Assembly: GCA_004375965.1 (NCBI GenBank)
Contig: SOIS01000037.1
Coordinates: 1 to 41,998, forward strand
DNA: 41,998 bases
DNA from: Candidatus Cloacimonadota bacterium
Lineage (GTDB): Bacteria > Hydrothermota > E44-bin80
Reading direction: 5' to 3'
The notes under the pieces are model-generated. The model was not told the origin of the DNA and ran no database searches. It saw only the letters and a list, made by a program, of their open reading frames with translations. Shown here piece after piece: positions 8,225 through 17,877 of the stretch. Made by a program: the position numbers and the translations under genes. Numbering within the stretch: position 1 is the stretch's first letter; the number at the start of each line of letters is the position of its first letter.

Positions 8225-11095
8225 TTACTGATGTTGTCTGAGATAAGCTATCCTATCATTTGCACTCTTCTTCACTTGACCGTTTGTTGAGACCTGAATC
8301 AATCTCTGGTATGCATCTATTGCATCGTTGTATCTCTTTTGTTTTTCATAGAAAACTGCAAGCTTTGCAAGACCTTTTACCTGATAGGGGTTGTCTACAA
8401 GAGAGAGAGCCTTAAGTCTCAAATATGACTGGATTGCATCCGCTTCCTTACCAAGGCTCTGATAGCACTCTCCCATTAATTCATATAACTGTGCTGACTC
8501 TTTTGCACTCGTTGGCGTAATAGTTTCAAAAATATTTAGTGCCTTCACAAAATTGGATTTTTCCATGAAGACAATCCCCGCCTGAATCTTTGCCATAACA
8601 GATTTTTCACCGCTTCCCTCTTCCCCAAACTGTTGCAAAATCATAGCAGCCTTCTCAGATTTTCCCATCTTTTTGTAACATAATGCTAAGTTATATCGTG
8701 CACTCGATGCAAAATCGCTTTCACCGTAATCATCTTTAATTGACTTGAATGTCTCAGCTGCCTCTTTATAACTATGCATCTTGAAATATGCCATACCCAT
8801 GCTAAACTTAACCTGCGGAATCATCTGGTTGTCACAAAAATAACTAAGAAACTTCTCCGCCTCTGTAATAACACTTCTGTAATCTTCCTTTTTCTTATAG
8901 CATTCAACGATGTTAGCCTGCGCGTCAGGTGCAATTTCGCTTTCTGGGAAATCTATAACAACCTTTCTGAACTCTTCAATCGCCTTGTCATAATCCTGCT
9001 TTTCGTATGACTCTATGCCAAGATTAAACTGTGCCTCTGCAGCAAGCTCGCTCGCCTGAAACTTCTCAATAAATTCCTTCATCTTTTCTGGATCCTGAAA
9101 ACCCCTTCTATAGTATGACCGTTCAAGACCTATTGTGGCATCAAGAGCAAGTTTATCATCAGGATACAATTTCACAAATTTATCATATTCCCTAATAGCA
9201 TTTTCATCATCATTTTTATTATAGTATGAGTTTGCAATCTCAAGTTGTGCCTGCTTGGCAAGAGGAGATTCCGGATAATCATTGATAACAAGTTTATAAT
9301 ATGTAACTGCATCATCATATTTTAGTGCTCTGAAATAGGTGCCTCCAATCTCAAAAGCAGCATTTGCAGCAATGGGCTGTTCTACATACTGTCGCAGCAC
9401 ATTCTCCCAGGTCTTTATTGCCCTGGCATAATATTCAAGGTGGTAATAGCATTTCCCTGCGTAGAAAAGCGCTTTTGCACTTAATGGGTCTTCAGGGATT
9501 GTTCTTTGAAGGGCCTCGAATGCATCAAGCGCCTTCATAAATTCCTGGGAGTTAAAATGTGCAACTCCAATTCCAAACTGCGCACTCTTTACAGCAGATG
9601 TATCTGTATGGTAACTCGAAATTACCCTCTGAAGGTTCTCAATTGCGATGTTGTTTCTGTTTTCATGAATCAAATTCCATCCAAACCCTGTTAATGCTGC
9701 TGCTATAGTTATTGGTTCACTATATTTATCGACAATCTCTTGATACAATGGCTTGGATTTTTCGTAAATGGCTTTATAGTAATAGGCATCAGCAAGATAG
9801 AAAATTCCTCTCGCATACCAGTTACCTTCCTTTCTGAATGGAATCCTTTTAAGAAGCGGGTTTCCAATAGCAATGCTCATCTCATAGTTTGCAAGATGGT
9901 TATACGTTCTCAAAAGCATTGCGAATGAAGCATCAATGAGTTGAGAACGTTCATAGTAGCTAACAATATGCTTAAAGTGGTCGAGAGCTTCTTCATATCT
10001 ACCTGCAAGGAAAAGGTTTGAACCTGCAAGGTAATCTCCAAATCCTGCAAAATCACCTGTCCTATAAAGAGTTGACAACTGCTTGAAGACTATAAGGGCT
10101 TGTGTGGAATCACCCCTTAATGTATATGTCCTCCCAAGTCGTAAGCTCGCAAGTGCAGAAATCCTCTGATTTGGATAACTTGATGATACCCTCTGAAATG
10201 CCTTTATTGCCTCTTCATAATTTTCAAGTTCTAAGTAACTCTGCCCTAAAACATAGTTGCTGTGAGAAGCAAGGAACCTATCCTTGTGTCTTAGGAGTGG
10301 TCTTAAGTATTCAATTGTTGTCAGATAATCCTCTTGATTGTGATAACAAACTGCAAGTTTGAATTTAGCATAATCCTTGAGTTCGCTTCTTGGGTATTTC
10401 GTTAAGAAAATATCATACCTATAAAGTGCACCTTTAAAATCACCAGAGAAGTAAAGAACATCACCCATTCCGTAGTAAGCAAATTTTGCAAGGTCACTTT
10501 GCGGATAAAGTTTTATCAATTCCTTATATGATTGTAATGCTTTAAGATACCTTTTTAGTGCAAAATAGGCTTTTGCTCTGTAGAAGAGTCCTTCCTTTGT
10601 ATCTATATCCACGAGTTTTTCAACCGCGCTATTATAATCCCCTTTTCCAAAAAGGAGTATTCCTTCTGCCATCAAGGTTTTCTTCGCATATTTATAACCA
10701 GGATACTCAGCTGCAAGTTTTGTGAAGATATACTCCTCTGCCTTCTTCCAGTCTTTCAAGGCAATGAAGCACAACCCGATGCCGTACAATGCTTCGGGTG
10801 CAAGGTATGTGTCCTTATTGCGTTTATACGTCTTTTTAAAAACCTTAATAGCATCATCATACTTCATCAGGTTGTAAAGGCATTCTCCCACTCTGAACTG
10901 TGCTTCCGGTCCAATCTGTTTGTGCTTAACCAGGGTATTGTATCTCTTTAGTGCGAGTTCCCAGTCCTGCTCCTCAAATAACTGTTCTGCCAGCTTAAAA
11001 TCACCACTATAGTCCCTGACAGAACCCTGAACACAAATAGAACCGATTAGGACTGAGAGAATTAGAATTCTATATAACAACTTCATTTTATACAC
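8225..11095 (-). CDS. Large tetratricopeptide-repeat protein, YbgF/CpoB-like repeats
   Basis: 956 aa, signal peptide, many ~34-37 aa repeats of the form Y.....Y..A...F..v...YP.S..a..A.y.lg. Confidence 0.85.
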   Translation of the reverse strand: MYKMKLLYRILILSVLIGSICVQGSVRDYSGDFKLAEQLFEEQDWELALKRYNTLVKHKQIGPEAQFRVGECLYNLMKYDDAIKVFKKTYKRNKDTYLAPEALYGIGLCFIALKDWKKAEEYIFTKLAAEYPGYKYAKKTLMAEGILLFGKGDYNSAVEKLVDIDTKEGLFYRAKAYFALKRYLKALQSYKELIKLYPQSDLAKFAYYGMGDVLYFSGDFKGALYRYDIFLTKYPRSELKDYAKFKLAVCYHNQEDYLTTIEYLRPLLRHKDRFLASHSNYVLGQSYLELENYEEAIKAFQRVSSSYPNQRISALASLRLGRTYTLRGDSTQALIVFKQLSTLYRTGDFAGFGDYLAGSNLFLAGRYEEALDHFKHIVSYYERSQLIDASFAMLLRTYNHLANYEMSIAIGNPLLKRIPFRKEGNWYARGIFYLADAYYYKAIYEKSKPLYQEIVDKYSEPITIAAALTGFGWNLIHENRNNIAIENLQRVISSYHTDTSAVKSAQFGIGVAHFNSQEFMKALDAFEALQRTIPEDPLSAKALFYAGKCYYHLEYYARAIKTWENVLRQYVEQPIAANAAFEIGGTYFRALKYDDAVTYYKLVINDYPESPLAKQAQLEIANSYYNKNDDENAIREYDKFVKLYPDDKLALDATIGLERSYYRRGFQDPEKMKEFIEKFQASELAAEAQFNLGIESYEKQDYDKAIEEFRKVVIDFPESEIAPDAQANIVECYKKKEDYRSVITEAEKFLSYFCDNQMIPQVKFSMGMAYFKMHSYKEAAETFKSIKDDYGESDFASSARYNLALCYKKMGKSEKAAMILQQFGEEGSGEKSVMAKIQAGIVFMEKSNFVKALNIFETITPTSAKESAQLYELMGECYQSLGKEADAIQSYLRLKALSLVDNPYQVKGLAKLAVFYEKQKRYNDAIDAYQRLIQVSTNGQVKKSANDRIAYLRQHQ

Positions 11096-11155
11096 CTCTT
11101 CATTTATTATTTACTTCCCTTTTTCTTCTTCCTTCTCTTCTACCTCACCTTTTTT

Positions 11156-12523
11156 CTACTCCGACTTTTTCTCAATGATTTCTTCCCCCTCTTTCTCCTC
11201 TTCTTTCTCCTCCTCAAGCGGTGGTGCACCTTCTTCTTCCTTCTCTTCTAAAACACCACCTTTTTCTTGGATAATCACAGTTCCCTCTGGACCAAGGGTG
11301 CGTAACCGAGCAAGGTGTCCATAGGAAAAGAGTGTATTTCCAGATTCCTCAATAACTAAAAATTCATAAAAATACTTTCCATCCTCAACGAGATTTCCTG
11401 TATCATCCCTTCCATCCCAGTAAAGCCTTGCAGGTGGGTCACTCCAAGCATTATATAGCCTTACTATTTCACCCCTGCCATTTTTCACACGCAGCTGCCA
11501 TCTTTTGATTGGCGCCCTCGTTGCTACATTCAGTTCCATCCATACAATATTATCTCCTCCACCTGCAAGAGGTGAAAAAATTGACCTTGAAGGTTTAACC
11601 TTCGCCCTGAAACCACCAAAATTAAATACAAGAGAGACTGTATGGGTAGGTGGTATAAGTCCTGTGGACTGAAAGTGGCTACTGAATGCATAATCAACCC
11701 CAACCGCCCAAGGTCCTGCCTCTTTTCTTACACCCAAACCAGCATTTAATTGATTGACATCAGCACCCGCCCTCAGGATAAGTGGCCACCAGGGCCTATA
11801 TTCAACTCCTTCATAGAAGCGTGGAGACTGGTATTCACTCCATCCAATGTCAGAAGTTATAATCAACCTTCTTTCAAGCAACTTTGCAGCGATACCAGCC
11901 CTCAGTGTGAGTGGATAAATGTCCCTTTCAGATTTCATTAAAATGCTCGGTTTAACAGCATTCTGAATATTGATTCCAACTGAGACGGGTTTATCAGGTA
12001 GAATTAAGAATCCTATATCTGCACCATGACCAATGGCTCCCCAGTGGGATATTTTGTGGTATATCATCTTGTAATTAATCCCGCATGAGATATATTTCCC
12101 GAACTGTTTGGACATCGTAAGAAGCCAGGCAAACTCATACTCACTGAATTTCCCATTGAAAATATTGCTCGCTGTTCTATCCTCTATATCAGGTGTTCTT
12201 ACCATCATGAAAGAGGTACCAAATGTGCCAAAGATACTTGTAGGATGTGCATAACTGATGTATTCAAATGTTGTACCCTCAAAGAGTATACCATGCTGCA
12301 ATATAATCTCTTTCGGGTCAAGTTGGTCTAATCCCCCAGGATTGAAATAACCTGCATTTGCATCATTTGCAAGACCAGTGAATGCTCTCCCCATACCAAT
12401 TACCCTTGCACTTACTCCATACTCAAGGAATGCTCCAGGCAACCCCCCATCATCCCACTCTATTGCATAACAGGCAATTGAAAAAAGAATAATAAAAAAC
12501 AATGAAAACTTTAGTATCTTCAT
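11156..12523 (-). CDS. Outer-membrane PorV/UPF0164-like protein with FlgD-like domain
   Basis: Signal peptide; GVSARVIGMGRAFTGLANDANAGYFNPGGL; C-terminal LYWDGRDDTGNLVEDGKYFYEF FlgD-like motif. Confidence 0.75.
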   Translation of the reverse strand: MKILKFSLFFIILFSIACYAIEWDDGGLPGAFLEYGVSARVIGMGRAFTGLANDANAGYFNPGGLDQLDPKEIILQHGILFEGTTFEYISYAHPTSIFGTFGTSFMMVRTPDIEDRTASNIFNGKFSEYEFAWLLTMSKQFGKYISCGINYKMIYHKISHWGAIGHGADIGFLILPDKPVSVGINIQNAVKPSILMKSERDIYPLTLRAGIAAKLLERRLIITSDIGWSEYQSPRFYEGVEYRPWWPLILRAGADVNQLNAGLGVRKEAGPWAVGVDYAFSSHFQSTGLIPPTHTVSLVFNFGGFRAKVKPSRSIFSPLAGGGDNIVWMELNVATRAPIKRWQLRVKNGRGEIVRLYNAWSDPPARLYWDGRDDTGNLVEDGKYFYEFLVIEESGNTLFSYGHLARLRTLGPEGTVIIQEKGGVLEEKEEEGAPPLEEEKEEEKEGEEIIEKKSE

Positions 12524-12539
12524 CCTTCTCTCCTTTTAT

Positions 12540-14213
12540 CTATTTTACAACTGCAATCCATCTTCTGTAAACATGTACTGTTTTAGTTCTTTCGGTTGCC
12601 CTGATTGCTAAAAGATATGCACCGTTTGCAACCATTTTACCTCTATTATTCTTTCCATTCCATGTCAAGTAATTATAACCCACTCGCCCACTTCTTTTCC
12701 ATGTCTTGACAAGATTTCCAAACCTATCATAAATTGAGATATTAACATCACAAGCTATCGAAAGGTAATAAGAGATTGTTGTATGTTTGTGATCACTACC
12801 GAATGGATTGGGATAGTTTACAACCGGTTCTTCAGGGGTTATGGTTGGAATTACATGTATAAGGTTAGTAGAACCAGGGGATGTTTGTTCATTATCATCA
12901 GAAACTATGATGTGAATATCTTCCACAATACCTGTTGTATATCTAACATATATATTCTTAACTCCACCAATAAGTTGCGTAGAATCGGGTGAAATTATTC
13001 CACTACCATCCGTATCTAATTGCACCCAGTGAGTAGCACCACTGATAGTATCACCATTTGCATCAACATAAGCAATGTGAATTTGGAAAGACTGATTTGA
13101 AAGAACAGTATCCTCATCTGATACCACTATATATCGACTTCCAACAATTTGAACAGGGACATTATAGGAAGGACTAATAGAGAAATTAGTAGTATCTGTT
13201 GCTTGAAGTGGTATAATTATACCACCCTGGTTGCACACGATAGAGAGAGTAGCAACACCATTTGTTAATATTCCCGTTACCGGGTTAATGGGATAACCCA
13301 TTACCCTTACTACATCATTAGGAGCAGAAGAAACCGTATTCCAAAAGTCATCAACAGCTCGAACTGAGACATTAAACGGAATTCCTGCTGTTTGGTCTGA
13401 TGGACTACCACTTGCTCCAGGGAATTGCGAGACATTTGTTGTTGTATCACCAGGTAACAACGTTTGTCCCGGGGCAGTGAGAAGAAGTTTTGTGAAATTA
13501 CCCGGGAGAATCCTAATTCTCGAACTCCTATCGGATTCAAGAATAGAAGTGTCCTGAGTAATCTCATCAACAAAAATTGTGCAGGCATCCATAGCACTTC
13601 TTAATCTTACAGTAAGGTCAATATTACCTGCAGAAAGCATTGTGTCTGGAGGAAAAATGGGAAACAGATTGTTCGAAGAAAGGCGGATAGTGTCCTGTCC
13701 GGCTCCCACAGGATTCCACCAGTAATCTGTAACAGAAATATTCACAGTAAAGCTAACATTTGCTGTTTCAACGTAAAGCATATCTTGTCTTCCTCTTGAA
13801 GGAAGGTAGCCAGGCTGTGCTATCTGACCTGGAAGAAGTATTCTTAACCGTTCTGGAGAATTTGGTCCTACAATAATCTGGGGGCTTAGATTTGTATCAG
13901 CATAGCCAAATTGTGTACAATTAATATAAAGACTATCAGAAGCCATAAAAATGCTAACATACCCGCCCCAACCTCCATTATTAAAAATAATCATTACTGT
14001 GGGTTGCATAGGATTATATCCCGGGTCCGGTCTAATACTTAACTCTCCTGCACCACTGAAAGTAGGATTACTGGTACAAATAATGTGGATGTAAAAACTA
14101 TCACCTGCAGTAACATTTGAAGGGATCGAGTCGAATACAAATATCTCCTGAGCATTTAGTATAATTGGAAAAAGGAAAAAAAATAGCATTAGAACTAGGA
14201 ATGATTTTTTCAT
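12540..14213 (-). CDS. Secreted Ig-like repeat protein with C-terminal FlgD/T9SS-like sorting region
   Basis: Signal peptide; C-terminal VVNYPNPFGSDHKHTTISYYLSIACDVNISIYDRFGNLVKTW...LTWNGKNNRGKMVANGAYLLAIRA. Confidence 0.75.
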   Translation of the reverse strand: MKKSFLVLMLFFFLFPIILNAQEIFVFDSIPSNVTAGDSFYIHIICTSNPTFSGAGELSIRPDPGYNPMQPTVMIIFNNGGWGGYVSIFMASDSLYINCTQFGYADTNLSPQIIVGPNSPERLRILLPGQIAQPGYLPSRGRQDMLYVETANVSFTVNISVTDYWWNPVGAGQDTIRLSSNNLFPIFPPDTMLSAGNIDLTVRLRSAMDACTIFVDEITQDTSILESDRSSRIRILPGNFTKLLLTAPGQTLLPGDTTTNVSQFPGASGSPSDQTAGIPFNVSVRAVDDFWNTVSSAPNDVVRVMGYPINPVTGILTNGVATLSIVCNQGGIIIPLQATDTTNFSISPSYNVPVQIVGSRYIVVSDEDTVLSNQSFQIHIAYVDANGDTISGATHWVQLDTDGSGIISPDSTQLIGGVKNIYVRYTTGIVEDIHIIVSDDNEQTSPGSTNLIHVIPTITPEEPVVNYPNPFGSDHKHTTISYYLSIACDVNISIYDRFGNLVKTWKRSGRVGYNYLTWNGKNNRGKMVANGAYLLAIRATERTKTVHVYRRWIAVVK

Positions 14214-14275
14214 AGATTTCCTCCTTTCATGTAAAAAATAATTTTATCATCATATCAAGAAATGTCAAGAAAAAA

Positions 14276-14330
14276 TCTATTAAAAATATATTCCGGACTT
14301 GTCATAGGGAGTTGAACTTTGGCAGTCCGG
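14276..14330 (-). terminator. Putative riboswitch-controlled intrinsic terminator
   Basis: CCGGACT...AGTCCGG stem (14324-14330 with 14293-14299), then AATATATTTTTAATAG on the minus strand; shares the CCGGACT strand with the aptamer. Confidence 0.55.
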
Positions 14331-14386
14331 CTGTCTATATCTAATAGACCCGCAACTTTGCGACACCTAATTACTCAGGTTGTGCC
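14321..14386 (-). ncRNA. Cyclic di-GMP-I (GEMM-I) riboswitch aptamer
   Basis: Minus strand GGCACAACCTGAGTAATTAGGTGTCGCAAAGTTGCGGGTCTATTAGATATAGACAGCCGGACTGCC: P2 CCTGA-GTAA-TTAGG with GNRA loop, conserved CGCAAAG, CGGGTC hairpin, AGCCGG..TGCC closing strand. Confidence 0.85.
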
Positions 14387-14403
14387 TTTTTCAAAGTCAA
14401 TAT

Positions 14404-14432
14404 ATTTTACTTGTATTATTCAAATTTGTCAA
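14404..14432 (-). promoter_or_regulatory. Sigma-70-type promoter upstream of the riboswitch
   Basis: TTGACA-N17-TAAAAT on the minus strand, ending ~18 nt before the aptamer. Confidence 0.65.
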
Positions 14433-14903
14433 GAAAAAAAACGTGAAATCGCACATATTAATATTAAGCATAAAAAGATGATGTGTTCCTATAGCATCCA
14501 CTTTAAAGCCTTCATTCCTCGAGATGTAGTTATTACATTGTATCCATCGTAAGCATCTATGCGAAAATAAACCAAAGGTTATAGTATCGTCAACAATGAA
14601 ATCTTTTTATTTTTCCCTCCTTCCTATTCTTTTTTATTATTTTTATGTGCAAGAACTATGCCAGAGGATAACTTTTTTTATCTTGAAACTTAGGAAAATA
14701 ACCCTTCCATCGTATGTAAAAAAGCAGAACAATGTGCACAATATTTTGACATACGTAAATTGAAATTAAAAAAGGAGAATATTTATGTAGGGTTTATCCT
14801 CGTCAAAAAGTTTTCTGGAGTAAATCAAATCAGTTATGTATTTTCGTCCCAAAAAGTAGGAAATTCTTGAAAGCAAAATTTTTGTGTAATTCTTGGTCTC
14901 TCA

Positions 14904-15383
14904 TCATAAGACACTTTTGATACTTGTTAGTTTCTCTACATGAGCTTTTTCCTGTTCGATAATATTCTTAACTATATCCCTTCCTTTCTCACTAATGTAT
15001 TCAAGCAGTCCATAATAGAAAAGAAGGGTTTCCTTTTCAAAACCAATAGCAAACTCAATAACTTCCTGAACATCTGTTGAATCCTTTATTTTATCTGCCT
15101 CTGCAGTAAAGTTCGTAAGGAATTTGGAGTCAGCAAAGGTTCCCATATATGCCTTGAACTCCTCATAATCTCCGAAGATTGTCTCACCTGTCTCTTTGAC
15201 TATATCATAGAGTTTACTGAAATCCTCAATATGTTTTGCTTCCTCATTTGCAAGATAGGTAAAAAGTGACTTTACACTTTCTACTTCTGCTTTTTCGGCA
15301 TGAGAAGTATAGAATTTTTCTCCATTTTCCTCTGTTCTGATTGCCATCTCAATTACCTCTGGACCTGAAAAGACTAAACTCAT
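14904..15383 (-). CDS. Ferritin-like diiron protein
   Basis: Two EAKH/EKAH ExxH motifs with partner Glu helices (ENGEKFY, EKETLLFYY). Confidence 0.8.
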   Translation of the reverse strand: MSLVFSGPEVIEMAIRTEENGEKFYTSHAEKAEVESVKSLFTYLANEEAKHIEDFSKLYDIVKETGETIFGDYEEFKAYMGTFADSKFLTNFTAEADKIKDSTDVQEVIEFAIGFEKETLLFYYGLLEYISEKGRDIVKNIIEQEKAHVEKLTSIKSVL

Positions 15384-15520
15384 TTCATCCTCCTTTCTTT
15401 TTATTTCAACAATTTAAGAGAGGTTTACATACAATATTAAAACTAATTTTCCACTTACAATTTCCACAGTATTATTATTTGGATGTAATTTTCAGTTTGA
15501 GTGATTATATACTTGTTTTT

Positions 15521-16231
15521 TTAGAAAGCCATATCAGGTTTCCAAGCCTTCCACACCTTACCTACCAGGTCTGGACCTGGTTTTAATGTAACCTTACCTG
15601 GTTCCCAACCAGAAGGTGTAGCCTCACCTGTTTTCCTTACATGCTGGAATGCTTTAATCTGACGAATAAGTTCGGAAACATTTCGCCCTACTGAAGGTGT
15701 GAGTATTTCCATTGCCTGGATCACGCCGTCCGGGTCAATTAGAAAACGACCACGTATGTTTACACCTGCTGCTTCATCATAGACACCATAGACCCTTCCG
15801 ATACGTCCACCTGCATCCGATAACATCGGAAATTTCACTCCACCCTCTACCATCTTTGAAAGTTCTTGCTCCTGCCATATTTTGTGTGTAAAACGGCTGT
15901 CTACACTCATTGATAATACCTCTACTCCAAGGGATTTTAGTTCCTTGTATTTGGCGGCAACTGCCGTCAGCTCCGTCGGTCAAACAAATGTAAAATCACC
16001 CGGGTAGAAACATAGAACAACCCATTTTCCTTTATACTCAGAAAGTTTGATGTTTTTGAATTCACCGTCAATAAATGCATTTGCCTCAAAGTCTGGAGCA
16101 GGTTTTCCAACTTTTGCAATTATCTTGAATCCCTCCTTTAATTTTTGCGTTTCTTGAGGAGAAGGCTTTTCTTCAGGTATACCTAAAGGTCCTCCTGCAG
16201 GCTCCACACATGAATCTTTTGCCTCTGCCAT
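15521..16231 (-). CDS. Selenocysteine-containing AhpC/Prx1-type peroxiredoxin (UGA at 15980-15982 read as Sec)
   Basis: MAEAKDS... start after [35 protein letters not shown] places UGA at the peroxidatic Cys of FVCPTE; downstream half in the same frame; selC present in window. Confidence 0.93.
15953..15968 (-). promoter_or_regulatory. Candidate bacterial SECIS stem-loop just downstream of the UGA
   Basis: GACGGC-AGTT-GCCGCC starting 11 nt after UGA; short GC-rich stem with U in the apical loop. Confidence 0.55.
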
Positions 16232-16347
16232 ATTGTTTTCCTCCTTTGTTATAAAAGTATTGCAGTATAATTCTCTATTTCCCTTAAAATTTAGTGTATT
16301 ATAGTTACACAATCAAAATGCTCTATTTTAAAAATGTTCAACAGTAC

Positions 16348-16833
16348 TTATGCCCCAATATGAGTCATTGGCCATACCGTATCATAATCTTCGTACTTGT
16401 CAAGAGTGTCCTTTTCAATTTCAAGTAATCCGTAATGTCCCATCTCCATTGTTGCAAGATAAGCCAGAGTTCTTTTAATTGCCGAATCATTTTTAAATTC
16501 CTCAGAAAGTGAATTGTAAAAATCATACGCTGCTTTTTCTGCCTGCATTGCACTCAAGAATACTTCACTAACAGGACCATCTGTCTTTATTTCCGGCAGT
16601 GGTACAGAAATTTTCTCAGGCAAAATTATAGCCTTACCCTTAAAGGTCTTTTTGTAAACTGATTCAACAAAGATCCTGTGTTTCGCTTCCTCTCCAGCAA
16701 GAAATTTTAGTTTATCTTTAAGAAAAGCATTCTTGAACTTATTGCTCAAGTTTACATAAACCTTCTCACTCTCAACCTCACTTTTAATCGCAGCAAGTAG
16801 TAAGTCTTCCAAACTGTATATACTTAAATCCAT
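16348..16833 (-). CDS. Ferritin-like diiron protein
   Basis: EEAKH and EMGH motifs, SEVESEKVY and AEKAAYDFY helices. Confidence 0.8.
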   Translation of the reverse strand: MDLSIYSLEDLLLAAIKSEVESEKVYVNLSNKFKNAFLKDKLKFLAGEEAKHRIFVESVYKKTFKGKAIILPEKISVPLPEIKTDGPVSEVFLSAMQAEKAAYDFYNSLSEEFKNDSAIKRTLAYLATMEMGHYGLLEIEKDTLDKYEDYDTVWPMTHIGA

Positions 16834-16852
16834 ATTGGTTTCCTCCTTAAAC

Positions 16853-17082
16853 TCAAATTATGTTTTTTCTTTCAACGCGTATTTCCATAAGCTTCCCCCT
16901 GCTTCTTTCACAGTTTTTCAGCTCTTCATCACTCGGTAAATATTTTATATTTATGCTCTGAAGTGGTATCTCCCACCCAAGTTCCTGCATAATCTTTTCT
17001 ATTTCACCACCGTAAAATTTCTGATGTCCCAATCTATACCCCCAACCCAATAGATGACCTTTTTAATTTCTTCTGAACCCAT
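16853..17082 (-). pseudogene. Internally deleted flavodiiron protein (FprA) remnant
   Basis: ATG at 17082: MGSEEIKKVIYWVGGIDWDIRNF (FprA N-terminus), stopping at TAG ~17000; in another frame YGGEIEKIMQELGWEIPLQSINIKYLPSDEELKNCERSRGKL (flavodoxin-domain C-terminus); ~300 residues in between are missing. Confidence 0.75.
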
Positions 17083-17085
17083 GTT

Positions 17086-17775
17086 TTAGTCCTCCTTTTC
17101 GAAATCGTCTTTTCCAACTCCGCATACAGGACAAACCCAGTCATCAGGTAATTCTTCAAATGTGGTCCCGGGTTTTATTCCTGAATCGGGGTCACCTTTT
17201 TCAGGATCATAAATATACCCGCAAACTTTACATACGTATCTTCCCATTTTCTTTCCCTCCTCTTGACTACCTTCACCAATATAAGTTGGTGCAGTTTTTG
17301 GAGCCTTTCCCTTTTTTACTGTGTGATAGTAGGCGTAAGTCATCGGTTCTTTATCATTAAGAATATCTGCTTCAACCACCTTCCCAAAAAATACAGTGTG
17401 TGTTTTAACGTCTGCACTGCTCATCACTTCAGCCTCTAAGAAACCTATAGAATTATCAAGAACCACAGGGGCACCTGTTACGCCAACCTTATATTTTGTT
17501 TCCTTAAATTTATCTACTTCCCTCCCTGATGTAAAGCCAAAAAGCCCGATAAACTTCATTGGACTATTTTGGGACAGAATTGAGACCGTAAAGACATTAC
17601 TCTCTTTTATAAACTCGTGTGTTAGATTTTCTTTGTTTATACATACAGCTACAACAGGTGGTTCTGAACAAACTTGAAAAACAGTATTTGCGATCTGTCC
17701 ATTGAATTTCTTTCCCTTTTTAGAGCTAATAATATATAGACCATAGGATATTTTGTGTAAAGCCTTGTGGTTCAT
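17086..17775 (-). CDS. hrb: High-molecular-weight rubredoxin (flavin reductase domain plus rubredoxin domain)
   Basis: N-terminal flavin reductase-like domain; C-terminal [47 protein letters not shown]. Confidence 0.9.
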   Translation of the reverse strand: MNHKALHKISYGLYIISSKKGKKFNGQIANTVFQVCSEPPVVAVCINKENLTHEFIKESNVFTVSILSQNSPMKFIGLFGFTSGREVDKFKETKYKVGVTGAPVVLDNSIGFLEAEVMSSADVKTHTVFFGKVVEADILNDKEPMTYAYYHTVKKGKAPKTAPTYIGEGSQEEGKKMGRYVCKVCGYIYDPEKGDPDSGIKPGTTFEELPDDWVCPVCGVGKDDFEKED

Positions 17776-17877
17776 TTGTAACCTTCCTTATTTTATCAAT
17801 TACCAGCACACTTCCTGAGTAATTGTACGAGATAATATTTTGATTAACTCTAATTCTTACTCATATTAGTTATTCCC

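Noticed and set aside
14319-14552. 77-aa + ORF over the riboswitch and promoter
   Set aside because: The conserved signal here is RNA structure on the minus strand.
15980-15982. UGA in the peroxiredoxin as a pseudogene-causing nonsense mutation
   Set aside because: It replaces exactly the peroxidatic Cys, the frame continues cleanly, a hairpin follows, and selC is present; Sec recoding is the simpler explanation.
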